In this document: positions 1 through 8,388 of the stretch, piece after piece
How positions within the stretch are numbered: the stretch's first letter is position 1
Layout of the letters: the number at the start of each line of letters is the position of its first letter
Source of the DNA: Enterococcus hermanniensis
GTDB lineage: Bacteria > Bacillota > Bacilli > Lactobacillales > Enterococcaceae
Length of the DNA: 64,000 bases
NCBI RefSeq assembly: GCF_001885945.1
Contig: NZ_JXKQ01000006.1
Span: 62,585-126,584, forward strand
Direction: 5' to 3'
Notes under the pieces: generated by a model
The model's input: the letters and a program-made list of their open reading frames with translations, nothing else
Told to the model about the DNA's origin: nothing
The model's database searches: none
Translations under genes and position numbers: made by a program

Positions 1-566
1 TCTTGATCACAGCGTTTGGTTACGGTGGAACGTTTGCGGCATATACGTATCTATCACCGATTCTAGAAAATTTTGGTTTTTCAGCTAGCGCAATCGTGAT
101 TATCTTGATTGTTTACGGTTTGATGGTAGCGGTAGGAAATACTGTTGGCGGCCATTTGGCGAATGAAAACCCGTTAGCTTCATTGATCAAAATGTTTGGT
201 TTGTTGATGATCGCTTTACTCTTCTTATTCGTGACGATTATGGTTGGAAATAATATTTTAGGATTGATTGGGGCACTACTTTTAGGTTTGTTTGCTTTTA
301 TGAATGTACCAGGTTTACAATTGTATGTTGTCCAATTAGCGGAAAAGTATGTTCCACAAGATATTACGCTAGCATCTGCTTTGAATATTGCTGCCTTCAA
401 TATCGGCATTACTTTAGGCTCAACAGTTGGAGCGCAAGTAACTGGGAAGATTGGCGTTGCCTATACCCCGATTTTTGGAGCGATTATTGTGTTATTAGCG
501 ATTCTTTTGACGATTCAAGTGCAAAAAAGTGAAGCAAAATCCGTTTTAACTGAATGTGAAGACTAA
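1..566 (+). CDS. MFS transporter, C-terminal part (5' end outside window)
   Basis: The reading frame is open from the left edge, and the first possible start inside the window (a TTG at position 3) has no ribosome binding site, so the gene begins upstream. The visible 187 residues contain about six hydrophobic helices and read like the C-terminal half of a DHA1-type major facilitator (AraJ/YdhP-like sugar or drug efflux): a Gly-rich helix near residues 45-52 and the stretch SALNIAAFNIGITLGS near 123-138 are typical. It ends in a short polar tail and runs into a bidirectional terminator shared with the convergent exporter. The substrate cannot be told. Confidence 0.8.
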   Translation, partial: LITAFGYGGTFAAYTYLSPILENFGFSASAIVIILIVYGLMVAVGNTVGGHLANENPLASLIKMFGLLMIALLFLFVTIMVGNNILGLIGALLLGLFAFMNVPGLQLYVVQLAEKYVPQDITLASALNIAAFNIGITLGSTVGAQVTGKIGVAYTPIFGAIIVLLAILLTIQVQKSEAKSVLTECED

Positions 567-608
567 AAAAGAACCAACCATGAATTAATTCACGGTTGGT
601 TCTTTTTT
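565..608. terminator. Bidirectional intrinsic terminator
   Basis: Inverted repeat with arms AAAAAAGAACCAACC and GGTTGGTTCTTTTTT around a short AT-rich loop. It has A and T tracts on both sides, so it can end both convergent MFS genes. The last codons of the minus-strand gene lie inside the hairpin. Confidence 0.9.
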
Positions 609-1955
609 AAAGTGGATGATGCAAGCGATAAAGACGATCACTAATAAAGCGAGTAGGAAAAGTAGTGATAATTGTGAACCAGTAACGGTCCCCGCGATAA
701 AATCAGCATTTGATTGTTGCGACAGATTAATGATCGTTGCGACGATCGCAGTGGCCACAGCCCCCGAAAATTGTTGGAGCGTGTTAAATAATGTATTGCC
801 ATCACCATAATCTTTTTCGGGCAGTAGGCTCATGCCCGTTGTCATCAGGTTGCTGTAGGAAAATCCAATACCGATCATATAGATTACGTGTCCAGCGACA
901 AATCCAAGTAATACCGGCATTCTTAATAATACAGTTAATAGGATCCAACCAATTGTTGCTAAACTTAATCCAAATAAAATCGGTTTTTTCGAACCGAGTG
1001 TATCTAAGACCCTTCCCGAGATAGGTGCTAAAATTGCGCCGACAGCAGCTCCTGGCATCATAACTAAGCCAGCAATAAAAGCATCTTTGCCTAATACGAT
1101 TTGGATAAAATTAGGTAGAACGAAAGAAATACCTAATAATAAAAATTGACAGACCAGAAAACCACATAAGAATAAAACAAAAACCTTGTTCTTCAATACG
1201 GTAATCCGAACCAACGGATTATCTCTGCGAGTTGCTTGGCGATAGAAGATGACGAGTCCAACAAGACCAACAGCTAATGAAATCAAACAGAACCAGCTGC
1301 CTAATTGATTTAAGAACATTAATAAACCACTAAATAAAAGCGCCACTCCGATCAAACTGATTCCATCGAGTGAACCTGATTTTTGAACAGGAATTTCTGG
1401 AATCGCGTAAAGTCCGATAGCTAGGGAAATAATCAAGACTGGCAATAAGAAAAGGAAAATAGCATGCCAGGAAAGATTGGCGGTCATGATTCCACCATAA
1501 GTCGGTCCAATAGCAGGTGCGATCGATGTCGTCAATGTACCGACGCCCATCATCGTGCCGCGTTTATGCATCGGAGTAAAGTTTAAGATGATATGGAACA
1601 TCAATGGCAAAGCAATCCCAGTACTGACTCCTTGTAATAGTCGGCCAGCTAATAAGACAGCATAGCTAGGTGACCACAGATCGGTGACCAAGCCGGCAAT
1701 AAAGAATAAATTAGCAATAATAAATAATTTCCGGATTGAATAATTTTTTAGTAGATAATTGGAAAAAGGAACCATGATGGAAATCACTAATAAGTAAATC
1801 GTTGTGACCCATTGAACCATCCCGGTAGAGATGTTAAATTGTTCAATTAATGTTGGGAACGTTACGTTCATAGCGGTCTCAATCAATACCCCCGCAAATG
1901 ACATGATCCCGGTAGCCAAAACGGCTAATAATAAATGGATGTTCTTTTCTTTCAT
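585..1955 (-). CDS. MFS drug exporter, DHA2 (EmrB/QacA-like) family
   Basis: A 456-residue polytopic protein with enough hydrophobic segments for the 14-helix DHA2 fold. The antiporter motif C is visible around residues 145-160 (SIAPAIGPTYGG), preceded by GRLLQGVSTG near 103-112. The family exports drugs or other amphiphiles against protons; this member's substrate is unknown. The ATG start is preceded by GAGGGT at a suitable distance. It stands alone on the minus strand, convergent with the truncated MFS gene, with no regulator next to it. Confidence 0.85.
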   Translation of the reverse strand: MKEKNIHLLLAVLATGIMSFAGVLIETAMNVTFPTLIEQFNISTGMVQWVTTIYLLVISIMVPFSNYLLKNYSIRKLFIIANLFFIAGLVTDLWSPSYAVLLAGRLLQGVSTGIALPLMFHIILNFTPMHKRGTMMGVGTLTTSIAPAIGPTYGGIMTANLSWHAIFLFLLPVLIISLAIGLYAIPEIPVQKSGSLDGISLIGVALLFSGLLMFLNQLGSWFCLISLAVGLVGLVIFYRQATRRDNPLVRITVLKNKVFVLFLCGFLVCQFLLLGISFVLPNFIQIVLGKDAFIAGLVMMPGAAVGAILAPISGRVLDTLGSKKPILFGLSLATIGWILLTVLLRMPVLLGFVAGHVIYMIGIGFSYSNLMTTGMSLLPEKDYGDGNTLFNTLQQFSGAVATAIVATIINLSQQSNADFIAGTVTGSQLSLLFLLALLVIVFIACIIHFKKEPTVN

Positions 1956-2033
1956 TTTATACCCTCACTTTATTTCTATAACTATTAATGCTGAATTGAA
2001 TCGATCGTACAGTTGATATACGACAAAAATTAA

Positions 2034-2080
2034 CAAAAAAAGAGAGAGGGTTTCTAAATTAATAGAAACCGCCTCTCTCT
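2034..2080 (-). terminator. Intrinsic terminator of the TraX-like gene
   Basis: Long hairpin (AGAGAGAGG...GTTTCTA paired with TAGAAAC...CCTCTCTCT). The A run at 2034-2041 becomes a U tract on the minus strand, so it terminates minus-strand transcripts leaving the gene at 2157-2951. Confidence 0.85.
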
Positions 2081-2156
2081 CGACACGTAAAAACGTGTTA
2101 TCTGTACGATTTATTCACATTAAGCATTGTAAAGTGTTTTGTAATCTAGGTCAAGC

Positions 2157-2951
2157 CTATCGTTGCATACAGAAACTAATAATCGCAAATAAAGCAATAT
2201 GAGCAGGGTAGAAAATATAGAAGAAGTTCCGCATTCCCCGACCTTTTTCTCCGTTATACATAATAATTGGAATCGCTGCAAAAAGCATCATCCACTGATA
2301 GTTAGTAGTAAACGCAGCTTGGACGCCACCAGTGAATAAAGTAATTAACGCAATAATGACTAGTGCGGTTACTTGAAGTGGTTTTTTTCCATGGAATAGA
2401 TAAAACAAGACAGCTAATAAAACAAATAGAACGCCGCCTTCTGTCATAAATATCGTGGGAATGAAAAAAGTAAAAATTTTAAATAAAGGCATCATTAATT
2501 TGGAATTCAAGACTGTCGGAATTGTCAATGCGATGATTGGTAGGATACTCAAAATAGTCGGAACTATTAACCAAAGGACTCCTTTGCCAAGTGTTTGACG
2601 TTTTTTCAAATAGTCACAGGCTTGCATGTAAACCGTTCCTAAGAAGATCGTTCCAAAAATATTATTGATGACAATCGTGTCTCCAATAGCAAAATAATTA
2701 TTTAAGATCGATGTGATCACGCCCATGATCCAATATCCTACTAAGAGACGCAACATATATTTTTTTCGATTACTAGTATGAATAAAACCTTCCGAACTTT
2801 CAAATAGAAAAATGGGTGCCGTAATTCGGCCAAACCAATGAAACCAACCTGGGATTCCTAAAAACGAGAAAAATTCGCCTAAATGATCCATGACCATGGT
2901 GATGATCCCTAAAACTTTCAACTGGAAACCAGTCATCCCTTTTTTAACCAA
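2157..2951 (-). CDS. TraX family integral membrane protein
   Basis: About 264 residues with seven or eight hydrophobic helices. The N-terminal block (LGIITMVMDHLGEFF, then WFHWFGRITAPIFLF) is characteristic of TraX-type proteins, named after the F-plasmid pilin acetylase; chromosomal members in Firmicutes have no established role. The frame could start at a GTG at 2960, but the AAGGAG sequence overlaps that codon. A TTG at 2951 lies about 8 bases from it and is the better start. It is monocistronic, with its own terminator downstream. Confidence 0.75.
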   Translation of the reverse strand: MVKKGMTGFQLKVLGIITMVMDHLGEFFSFLGIPGWFHWFGRITAPIFLFESSEGFIHTSNRKKYMLRLLVGYWIMGVITSILNNYFAIGDTIVINNIFGTIFLGTVYMQACDYLKKRQTLGKGVLWLIVPTILSILPIIALTIPTVLNSKLMMPLFKIFTFFIPTIFMTEGGVLFVLLAVLFYLFHGKKPLQVTALVIIALITLFTGGVQAAFTTNYQWMMLFAAIPIIMYNGEKGRGMRNFFYIFYPAHIALFAIISFCMQR

Positions 2952-3078
2952 TCCATTCACTCCTTCTTTTTTTACTAAAATAGCAAAGGACGAGCATGTT
3001 TTCCATCTTTTAAACGAACATCTAGCTTACAAAAATGTGAGTTCGATGGATTAGGTATTTGTCTGGCTTTTAAGCATT

Positions 3079-4086
3079 TTATAAATGAAGGAGCAAGATA
3101 AATAGCAAAGCCGCAGACGTTTGGACAACACCAACAGATAGACCATAGATCAAAAAGCGCGGACCTTCTTTTAAAAATTTACGAAAATCTAAACGCAAAC
3201 CAATCGCAGCTAAAGCAATTGTTTCAAACCACGTGCTGATAGTATGCGCAGCTTGATTGAGGATATTTGGCAATGGGAAAAAACTATTTACGATACAAAT
3301 TATTAGAAAGCCCAGCACGTACCAAGGAATCGGAATTCTTTTTTTCGTTGTCTGTGTAGTAACAGTACCACTGCGACGAACCTTTTGTTCAAATAAGAAG
3401 ACTACAACAACTAAGAAAATAATCCGAGTGATTTTGAAAAGCATCGCAAATTTAACGGTTTCCGGATTAACTAGGCTAGCACCTGCTACGACTTGACCGA
3501 CGGATTGGAGTGTCCCACCTAACAAGGCGCTTTTGGCTAATAAATCATCTCCATACAAGGCGATGCCTAAAAAAGGTAGCGTCAGCATCATCACAGTTCC
3601 TAAGAGGTTAACTAGCGTGATGATCTGACCTTTTTCTTCATCATTTGCTTCAATCGCAGGAGCAATCGCTCCAATGGCAGAAGAACCACAAACCGCGTTA
3701 CCGCCAGCCATCATCAGAGCCATTTTTTCATTAAAGCCTAATTTGCGACCAATAAAATAAGTGCCTATGATCACAGTTGTCATCATTAAGATAATAAAAG
3801 CCAGACCTTTGATCCCCATTTGACCAATAGTTTGAAATGTTACCGTGAATCCCAGTAGGACGACGGAATATTCTAGTAAACGACTCTCAGCAAATTTGGT
3901 TCCTTGAGCTAAGCTAGACTGTTTAAAGAAAGTATTTCCTAAAATAATTCCTAATAAAATCGCAAGTGTCGCTCCGCCAAGTTTTGGTAGCAGCAGTGCT
4001 AATAACTTAGCTATAACTGCAACACCAAGCGATAAGCTTAACCCAGGAAGTAACTGATTTATTTTTGTTGTTCCATTTTTTGACAT
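3079..4086 (-). CDS. YeiH/YadS-type putative sulfate exporter family membrane protein
   Basis: A 335-residue protein with about ten membrane helices. It shows the conserved Gly-rich blocks of the UPF0324/YeiH family: [19 protein letters not shown] near residues 33-51, [20 protein letters not shown] near 126-145, and a C-terminal [12 protein letters not shown]. Members are annotated as possible sulfate or sulfonate exporters, but the substrate is not settled. GAGAGGA precedes the ATG. The gene is transcribed divergently from a LysR-type regulator, the usual arrangement for a regulator and its target. Confidence 0.85.
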   Translation of the reverse strand: MSKNGTTKINQLLPGLSLSLGVAVIAKLLALLLPKLGGATLAILLGIILGNTFFKQSSLAQGTKFAESRLLEYSVVLLGFTVTFQTIGQMGIKGLAFIILMMTTVIIGTYFIGRKLGFNEKMALMMAGGNAVCGSSAIGAIAPAIEANDEEKGQIITLVNLLGTVMMLTLPFLGIALYGDDLLAKSALLGGTLQSVGQVVAGASLVNPETVKFAMLFKITRIIFLVVVVFLFEQKVRRSGTVTTQTTKKRIPIPWYVLGFLIICIVNSFFPLPNILNQAAHTISTWFETIALAAIGLRLDFRKFLKEGPRFLIYGLSVGVVQTSAALLFILLLHL

Positions 4087-4147
4087 AAAAAAATCCTCTC
4101 TAAAAAACTATAATTGCTTGTTTGATAGCTTTATTATAACTGAGAAT

Positions 4148-4158
4148 TACCATTGGTA
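4148..4158. promoter_or_regulatory. Palindrome between yeiH-like gene and LysR regulator
   Basis: TACCATTGGTA is a perfect inverted repeat around one base in the 124-bp divergent intergenic region, close to TATAAT-like boxes for both directions. Its place fits a LysR-type binding site, but that role is inferred. Confidence 0.45.
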
Positions 4159-4210
4159 TAATTTATTGATATAATAGTTTAAATAAAAAAAACTGATGGA
4201 AGTGATTGCA

Positions 4211-5026
4211 TTGTTTAAATGGTTAGAAACATTTAAAGTCGTCTATGAAACAAAGAACTTTTCTAAAGCTGCAGAAATTTTATTTATTTCGCAACCAACT
4301 GTCTCCGCCCAAATTAAACAACTTGAAAATGAATTACATACCCAATTATTTATCCGTAATGGGCGTAAGGAGATAATCGGTACCTCTCAAGCCCAAATTT
4401 TGTATGAAAAAGTCACTGATTTGATAGATGATTGGGAGAAAATCCAACAGGCGGTTCAAACTGATCAAAATCAAGTGATCCCCTGTGTGATCGGGGCCTC
4501 TCACACGTTTGCCAATTATATTTTGCCTAAATTAGTGAGCGATTTGTATCAAGAATTTCCTCGGCTTCGTTTTAAAATCAAAATGATGAATTCAATGGAA
4601 GTACTTCAAGCTTTAGAGCAACATACGATTGATTTAGGATTTATTGAAAAGCCACTTTCTAGTAATCAAATTATTCGTTATCCATTGATGGAAGACCAGC
4701 TTGTATTGGCTGGCGATGTAAAAGCTGGTCCATGGCTAGTTCGCGAGAATAGTTCAGGTGTTTATTACTATACGAAGCGTTTTTTAGATGAAAAAGATAT
4801 CAAGCAGCCAACGATCGAAATCCACAATAATGAAGTTATTGTCGGTTTATTGAAACAAGGATTTGGCTGTTCATTAATATCAGAACGTGCGACTGCTGGG
4901 ATTGAGTATCAAAAGTTGGATGATAGCTTTAAACGAAAATTTTATTTGATCAAACGAAAAACGAAAACTGTCGAAGAAATCGAACACTGCGCTGAATTTG
5001 TCAATAAGTGGAACGAACCATTCTAA
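4211..5026 (+). CDS. LysR family transcriptional regulator (CysL/YeiE-like)
   Basis: About 271 residues. The N-terminal winged helix (FKWLETFKVVYETKNFSKAA, then SQPTVSAQIKQLE) is a standard LysR DNA-binding domain, followed by a periplasmic-binding-like effector domain. An ATG at 4196 has no ribosome binding site, whereas the TTG at 4211 lies 8 bases after GGAAGTG and starts exactly where the family alignment does, so TTG is preferred. It is divergent from the YeiH-like exporter, which it probably regulates. The effector is unknown. Confidence 0.85.
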   Translation: MFKWLETFKVVYETKNFSKAAEILFISQPTVSAQIKQLENELHTQLFIRNGRKEIIGTSQAQILYEKVTDLIDDWEKIQQAVQTDQNQVIPCVIGASHTFANYILPKLVSDLYQEFPRLRFKIKMMNSMEVLQALEQHTIDLGFIEKPLSSNQIIRYPLMEDQLVLAGDVKAGPWLVRENSSGVYYYTKRFLDEKDIKQPTIEIHNNEVIVGLLKQGFGCSLISERATAGIEYQKLDDSFKRKFYLIKRKTKTVEEIEHCAEFVNKWNEPF

Positions 5027-5041
5027 TTAAGCGCAAGGGGA

Positions 5042-5050
5042 TGGTATACT
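5042..5050 (+). promoter_or_regulatory. Extended -10 promoter of the C39-like gene
   Basis: TGGTATACT is an extended -10 element (TGN followed by TATACT) 57 bases upstream of the GTG start. No good -35 box is visible, as is usual for extended -10 promoters. Confidence 0.5.
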
Positions 5051-5106
5051 TATTTATATTGATCAAAGTGTCTAATTTTTTCAAGTAAAACTAGGGGGAT
5101 ATTAGA

Positions 5107-6138
5107 GTGAAAAAGGTTAGTTTATTATTAGGATTAATTATTGGTTTATTTTTATTACCCGTCTCAGCAAAAGCTTCTGGAATCGCAATGTCACGATTGT
5201 ACAATCCAAATAGCGGCGAGCATTTTTATACAGCAAACACTTATGAAAGAGATAATTTAAAAAAAGCTGGTTGGCGTTATGAAGGAATTGGTTGGAATGC
5301 CCCTGCAAGTGGTAATCCTGTCTATCGCCTATATAATCCAAATGTGGGTGATCATCACTACACATTAAATGTCCATGAAAGAGATAATTTAAAAAAAGCT
5401 GGCTGGCGTTACGAAGGAATTTCTTGGTACTCTCCAGGTAGTGGAGCACCTCTTTATCGCTTGTATAATCCTAATGCACGTACTGGGACACATCACTACA
5501 CGTTATATGCTTACGAGCGAGATGACTTAAAAAAAGCTGGTTGGCGCTATGAAGGGATTGCTTGGAATGCAATTCAAGACAGTTCCTCTAATTATGTTTT
5601 ATTGAATGCTCCATATATCAATCAAAACTCTGCTGGAATGCCAATGGGGTGTGAAGCAGCATCCTTATTACAAGGTTTACAGCTGAAAGGCTATGCTAAA
5701 AACTATAATTTAAAATCGTTTATTAAGGAAATGCCATTAGCGGCTGATAATAACCCTAATAATGGTTTTGCGGGGCGTCCTGATAAAGTGCTAAATAATG
5801 TTTACCAATCTATTTTTCCAGCACCACTAGCTAATTGGGGTAATAAATATGGCAAAGCAGTGAATATTTCTGGTAGTTCTACGGCTACGTTGAAACAAGA
5901 ACTTAATAAAGGCAATCCAATCGTGGTTTATGTTACCTTGAACTTTGCTAGTCCTCAATATGGAACATATTTCTGGGGAACAGGTATCGACAATGCACAC
6001 GTCATGACATTAGATGGTTATAATTCAAATAATAATACGTATCACGTGTCTGATCCTAATGCCGGTAAATACTGGGTGTCTGCCAGTAAATTTGAAACAA
6101 GTTATAATCTAAAAAAATATGCGGTTGCAATTCGTTAA
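5107..6138 (+). CDS. Secreted protein: three DUF5648-type repeats plus C39-like peptidase domain
   Basis: A 343-residue protein. Residues 1-23 form a signal peptide ending in AKA. Residues 30-160 hold three repeats of exactly 44 residues, each opening with RLYNPN and containing HxYT, ERDxLKKAGWRYEGI and W. Such LYNPN repeats occur in many secreted proteins of lactic acid bacteria and are thought to bind surface polymers. Residues 165-343 resemble a C39-like cysteine peptidase (papain-like): the probable nucleophile is C182 in MGCEAAS and the probable His is H298 in AHVMTLDGY, with D317 nearby. Start GTG, preceded by AGGGGG. Likely a wall-associated peptidase or amidase; the substrate is unknown. 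Confidence 0.8.
   Translation: MKKVSLLLGLIIGLFLLPVSAKASGIAMSRLYNPNSGEHFYTANTYERDNLKKAGWRYEGIGWNAPASGNPVYRLYNPNVGDHHYTLNVHERDNLKKAGWRYEGISWYSPGSGAPLYRLYNPNARTGTHHYTLYAYERDDLKKAGWRYEGIAWNAIQDSSSNYVLLNAPYINQNSAGMPMGCEAASLLQGLQLKGYAKNYNLKSFIKEMPLAADNNPNNGFAGRPDKVLNNVYQSIFPAPLANWGNKYGKAVNISGSSTATLKQELNKGNPIVVYVTLNFASPQYGTYFWGTGIDNAHVMTLDGYNSNNNTYHVSDPNAGKYWVSASKFETSYNLKKYAVAIR
5194..5586 (+). repeat. Three in-frame 132-bp tandem repeats
   Basis: Units begin at 5194, 5326 and 5458 and encode the three 44-residue modules. The first two are nearly identical at DNA level across GATAATTTAAAAAAAGCTGG and the flanking bases. That suggests recent duplication and makes the region prone to expansion or contraction. 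Confidence 0.85.
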
Positions 6139-6144
6139 CCTGAG

Positions 6145-6178
6145 ACCTTCATCTTACCTGATGAAGGTTTTTATTTTG
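6145..6178 (+). terminator. Intrinsic terminator
   Basis: ACCTTCATC / GATGAAGGT stem with a six-base loop, followed by a T-rich tail, just after the C39-like gene. Confidence 0.85.
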
Positions 6179-6232
6179 TCAATGGCGTCTCTTAAAAATC
6201 AGCCGAAAGTCTGAGGTGAGGTTTTTGGCAAG

Positions 6233-6241
6233 TGCTATACT
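6233..6241 (+). promoter_or_regulatory. Extended -10 promoter of lemA
   Basis: TGCTATACT is an extended -10 box about 33 bases before the lemA start. Transcription would begin near 6248, giving a short leader. Confidence 0.5.
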
Positions 6242-6273
6242 TAAGGCACACACAAAATAAGGAGTGGGTAAAA

Positions 6274-6846
6274 ATGAAAAAAGCAGGATCGGGTGTCATT
6301 GTTGGAATTGTTGTCGTTCTTTTAGCGATTGGGGTATATGGCGTTACTACATATAATTCATTGGCTGCTGAAGAAAATAATGTTGAAGCCAAGTGGTCTC
6401 AAGTAGAGAATGTTATGCAAAGACGAGCAGATTTAATTCCTAATCTAGTCAACAGTGTACAAGGTAGTATGAATCATGAAGAAAAAATTATCAAAGAAAT
6501 CACGGATGCCCGCAAAGCCTATAACAGTGCTTCGACACCAACAGAAAAGAATGAAGCAAATAATCAAATCGAACAGAGCTTGGGAACGATGGTCAATGTG
6601 ATCCAAGAAGATTACCCTACACTAGCATCAAATGAAAATGTAAAAACGTTGATGGTACAGTTAGAAGGAACCGAAAATCGTATCTCTGTTGAACGGAAAA
6701 ATTACATTGAAGAGGTCAATACGTACAATCAAAGCTTAGTACGTTTCCCCAAAAATTTAGTCGCAAAGGCTTTAGGGTTTGATAAAAAAGCGAATTTCAA
6801 AGCAGATGACAGTGCAAAGGTCGTGCCAGACGTCAGTTTTGAATAA
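6274..6846 (+). CDS. lemA: LemA family protein
   Basis: The 190-residue protein starts at the ATG at 6274, which follows AAGGAGTGGG; the frame is open further upstream but has no ribosome site there. It has one N-terminal membrane helix (about residues 5-25), then a long helical extracytoplasmic domain. The LemA signature is clear: AEENNVEAKWSQVENVMQRRADLIPNLV near 29-56, FPKNLVAKALGF near 165-176. Function is not established; LemA genes usually neighbour TPM-domain or HtpX genes, as here. The downstream gene begins within about 15 bases, so they form an operon. Confidence 0.92.
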   Translation: MKKAGSGVIVGIVVVLLAIGVYGVTTYNSLAAEENNVEAKWSQVENVMQRRADLIPNLVNSVQGSMNHEEKIIKEITDARKAYNSASTPTEKNEANNQIEQSLGTMVNVIQEDYPTLASNENVKTLMVQLEGTENRISVERKNYIEEVNTYNQSLVRFPKNLVAKALGFDKKANFKADDSAKVVPDVSFE

Positions 6847-6861
6847 GAATGGGTGAAGAAA

Positions 6862-8172
6862 ATGAGGAAGGGTCAAAATACTTCAGGGGAAGCATTGGAA
6901 CAAGAGGTTGTTGGTAATTACCAAAAAATTAAAAAACGTAACAGTTTGATCAGTATTGTTTTACTGATCGTTGTATTGATCAGCAGTTATTCGTTGACTC
7001 AACTGATCGCTGATAATGAATATCCACAACAAAAAGCAGCATATACCAAGCAATTAACAAAGTTAAATCAAGAACGAGAAGCTATTTTGTCAGGGGAAAA
7101 AGCTACTGTCAGTCAATCATTCACGACTACTTTGAATGAAAATCTAGCAAAATTAAAAGAATATCCACGACAAGCGGACAATTATAAAGTTGCGATCAAA
7201 GGTACCAATGGACAATTAACTTTGAACAAAAACAATATCTTTGTTTCTGACAATGCCAAAATGCTCAGCGTTGAAACTAAGCAAAAAATTTATCAGTTAA
7301 ATAAACAATTGGCTGCTAGCACAAATGGTGCCCAACTAGAGGTGGTCACTATTTCTGAATTGCCTCGTGGTGAAGACATTGAATCCTATGCGAACACGAT
7401 CTTCAATCAACTAGGGATCGGGGATAAAAATGAAAATAATGGTGTTTTGTATTTGATCTCTTTAGCGGACAAAGAATTTCGCTTAGAAGTTGGCTATGGC
7501 TTGGAAGGTTTGATCCCAGATGGCAAAGCCGATGATTTGATCAATGACGATAAAGTAGTCGATGATTTTAAAGACGGAAATTATGATCAAGCAGTCGGGA
7601 CGGTCGTAGATAATGTCTTCAATATCATGAATACCAAAACAGCGTTAGTCGATTCTCAAATCAAAAAAGTGAAGAGCGAGCAAACGACGCTTACTGCTAC
7701 TTATTGGAGCAGTATCGTAATCGTTGGTTTTATTATCGTTGCTAGTATCATCATGATCATTAACTTAATCAGAGGGCGGATCTTATTAAAAGAAAAATAT
7801 TTACTCTATCAAACAGAAACAGCATATAGCCAAAGTAATGAACATTGGAATCAAAAAATCAAAAATACTGAATTGTATTTTGTTTTATTGAGCGGCATTC
7901 TGTTAGCGAAATCAAAACGCTCCGTTGAGTATGCAGTGGCACAAGGAAATCTATTGCGAAACCCAGCGGCCAAGAAACAAATGTTGGGAAGAATCTTGAT
8001 CGGTGATACCTTATACGCAGGCAATGGTGACATTTTAACGACAGCCTATTTAGCATCAAACTATAATACCAGCAATTGGTCTAACAATAATGGTGGCTCT
8101 GGTGGTGGGTCATCTTGGGGATCTTTCGGTGGTGGATCTTCCGGTGGTGGTGGTGCTTCAGGGGGTTGGTAA
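6862..8172 (+). CDS. TPM-domain membrane protein (YgcG family)
   Basis: A 436-residue protein with a membrane helix near residues 30-48, a coiled linker, and a TPM domain at about 120-260 (FVSDNAKMLSVETKQKIYQLNKQL at the start; NGVLYLISLADKEFRLEVGYGLEGLIPD within it). A second helix follows near 280-303, then a cytoplasmic part and a Gly/Ser-rich tail ending in GGASGGW, as in YgcG proteins. TPM domains sit in thylakoid and bacterial membrane-associated phosphatase-like proteins; the role here is unknown. GGGTGA precedes ATG 6862, so this is preferred over a GTG nine bases earlier. Cotranscribed with lemA. Confidence 0.85.
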   Translation: MRKGQNTSGEALEQEVVGNYQKIKKRNSLISIVLLIVVLISSYSLTQLIADNEYPQQKAAYTKQLTKLNQEREAILSGEKATVSQSFTTTLNENLAKLKEYPRQADNYKVAIKGTNGQLTLNKNNIFVSDNAKMLSVETKQKIYQLNKQLAASTNGAQLEVVTISELPRGEDIESYANTIFNQLGIGDKNENNGVLYLISLADKEFRLEVGYGLEGLIPDGKADDLINDDKVVDDFKDGNYDQAVGTVVDNVFNIMNTKTALVDSQIKKVKSEQTTLTATYWSSIVIVGFIIVASIIMIINLIRGRILLKEKYLLYQTETAYSQSNEHWNQKIKNTELYFVLLSGILLAKSKRSVEYAVAQGNLLRNPAAKKQMLGRILIGDTLYAGNGDILTTAYLASNYNTSNWSNNNGGSGGGSSWGSFGGGSSGGGGASGGW

Positions 8173-8180
8173 AATAGACA

Positions 8181-8214
8181 AAAAAGAGTACATAGTTGTG
8201 TACTCTTTTTTATT
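8181..8214 (+). terminator. Intrinsic terminator of lemA-TPM operon
   Basis: AAAAAGAGTACA / TGTACTCTTTTT hairpin with flanking A and T tracts; it could work on both strands. Confidence 0.85.
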
Positions 8215-8304
8215 TTGGGAAAAATTAATCGGTCCAGCTAAATTAAGCTTCTTTTTTAGTTGATTTGGCTATAATATAGGAAAAACATAGCTGACTTTGA
8301 TAAG

Positions 8305-8324
8305 TTGTCCGTTGCAACGGACAA
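8305..8324. promoter_or_regulatory. Perfect 20-bp palindrome upstream of PTS locus 1
   Basis: TTGTCCGTTG is followed directly by its inverse complement, forming a perfect 20-bp palindrome 64 bases before the regulator start. A TATAAT box lies upstream at 8271 and a TATGAT box downstream at 8356, so it could be an activator site at about -45 to -65 of the second promoter. The core TGTCC-N8-GGACA recurs before the regulator of PTS locus 2 at 58619-58638. A binding role is inferred from this conservation. Confidence 0.65.
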
Positions 8325-8388
8325 AAACGAGTGAAGCGTTTTCTTTTTGAGCGGTTATGATAAAGACAAGAAGGGGAGGTCACTAGCC

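Noticed and set aside
5194-5586. Tandem repeats that could suggest a CRISPR array
   Set aside because: They are contiguous in-frame 132-bp protein repeats without spacers.
8328-8345. cre-like GTGAAGCGTTTTCT before the PTS locus 1 regulator
   Set aside because: The left half is out of register with the consensus; the site at 10319 is a better match.
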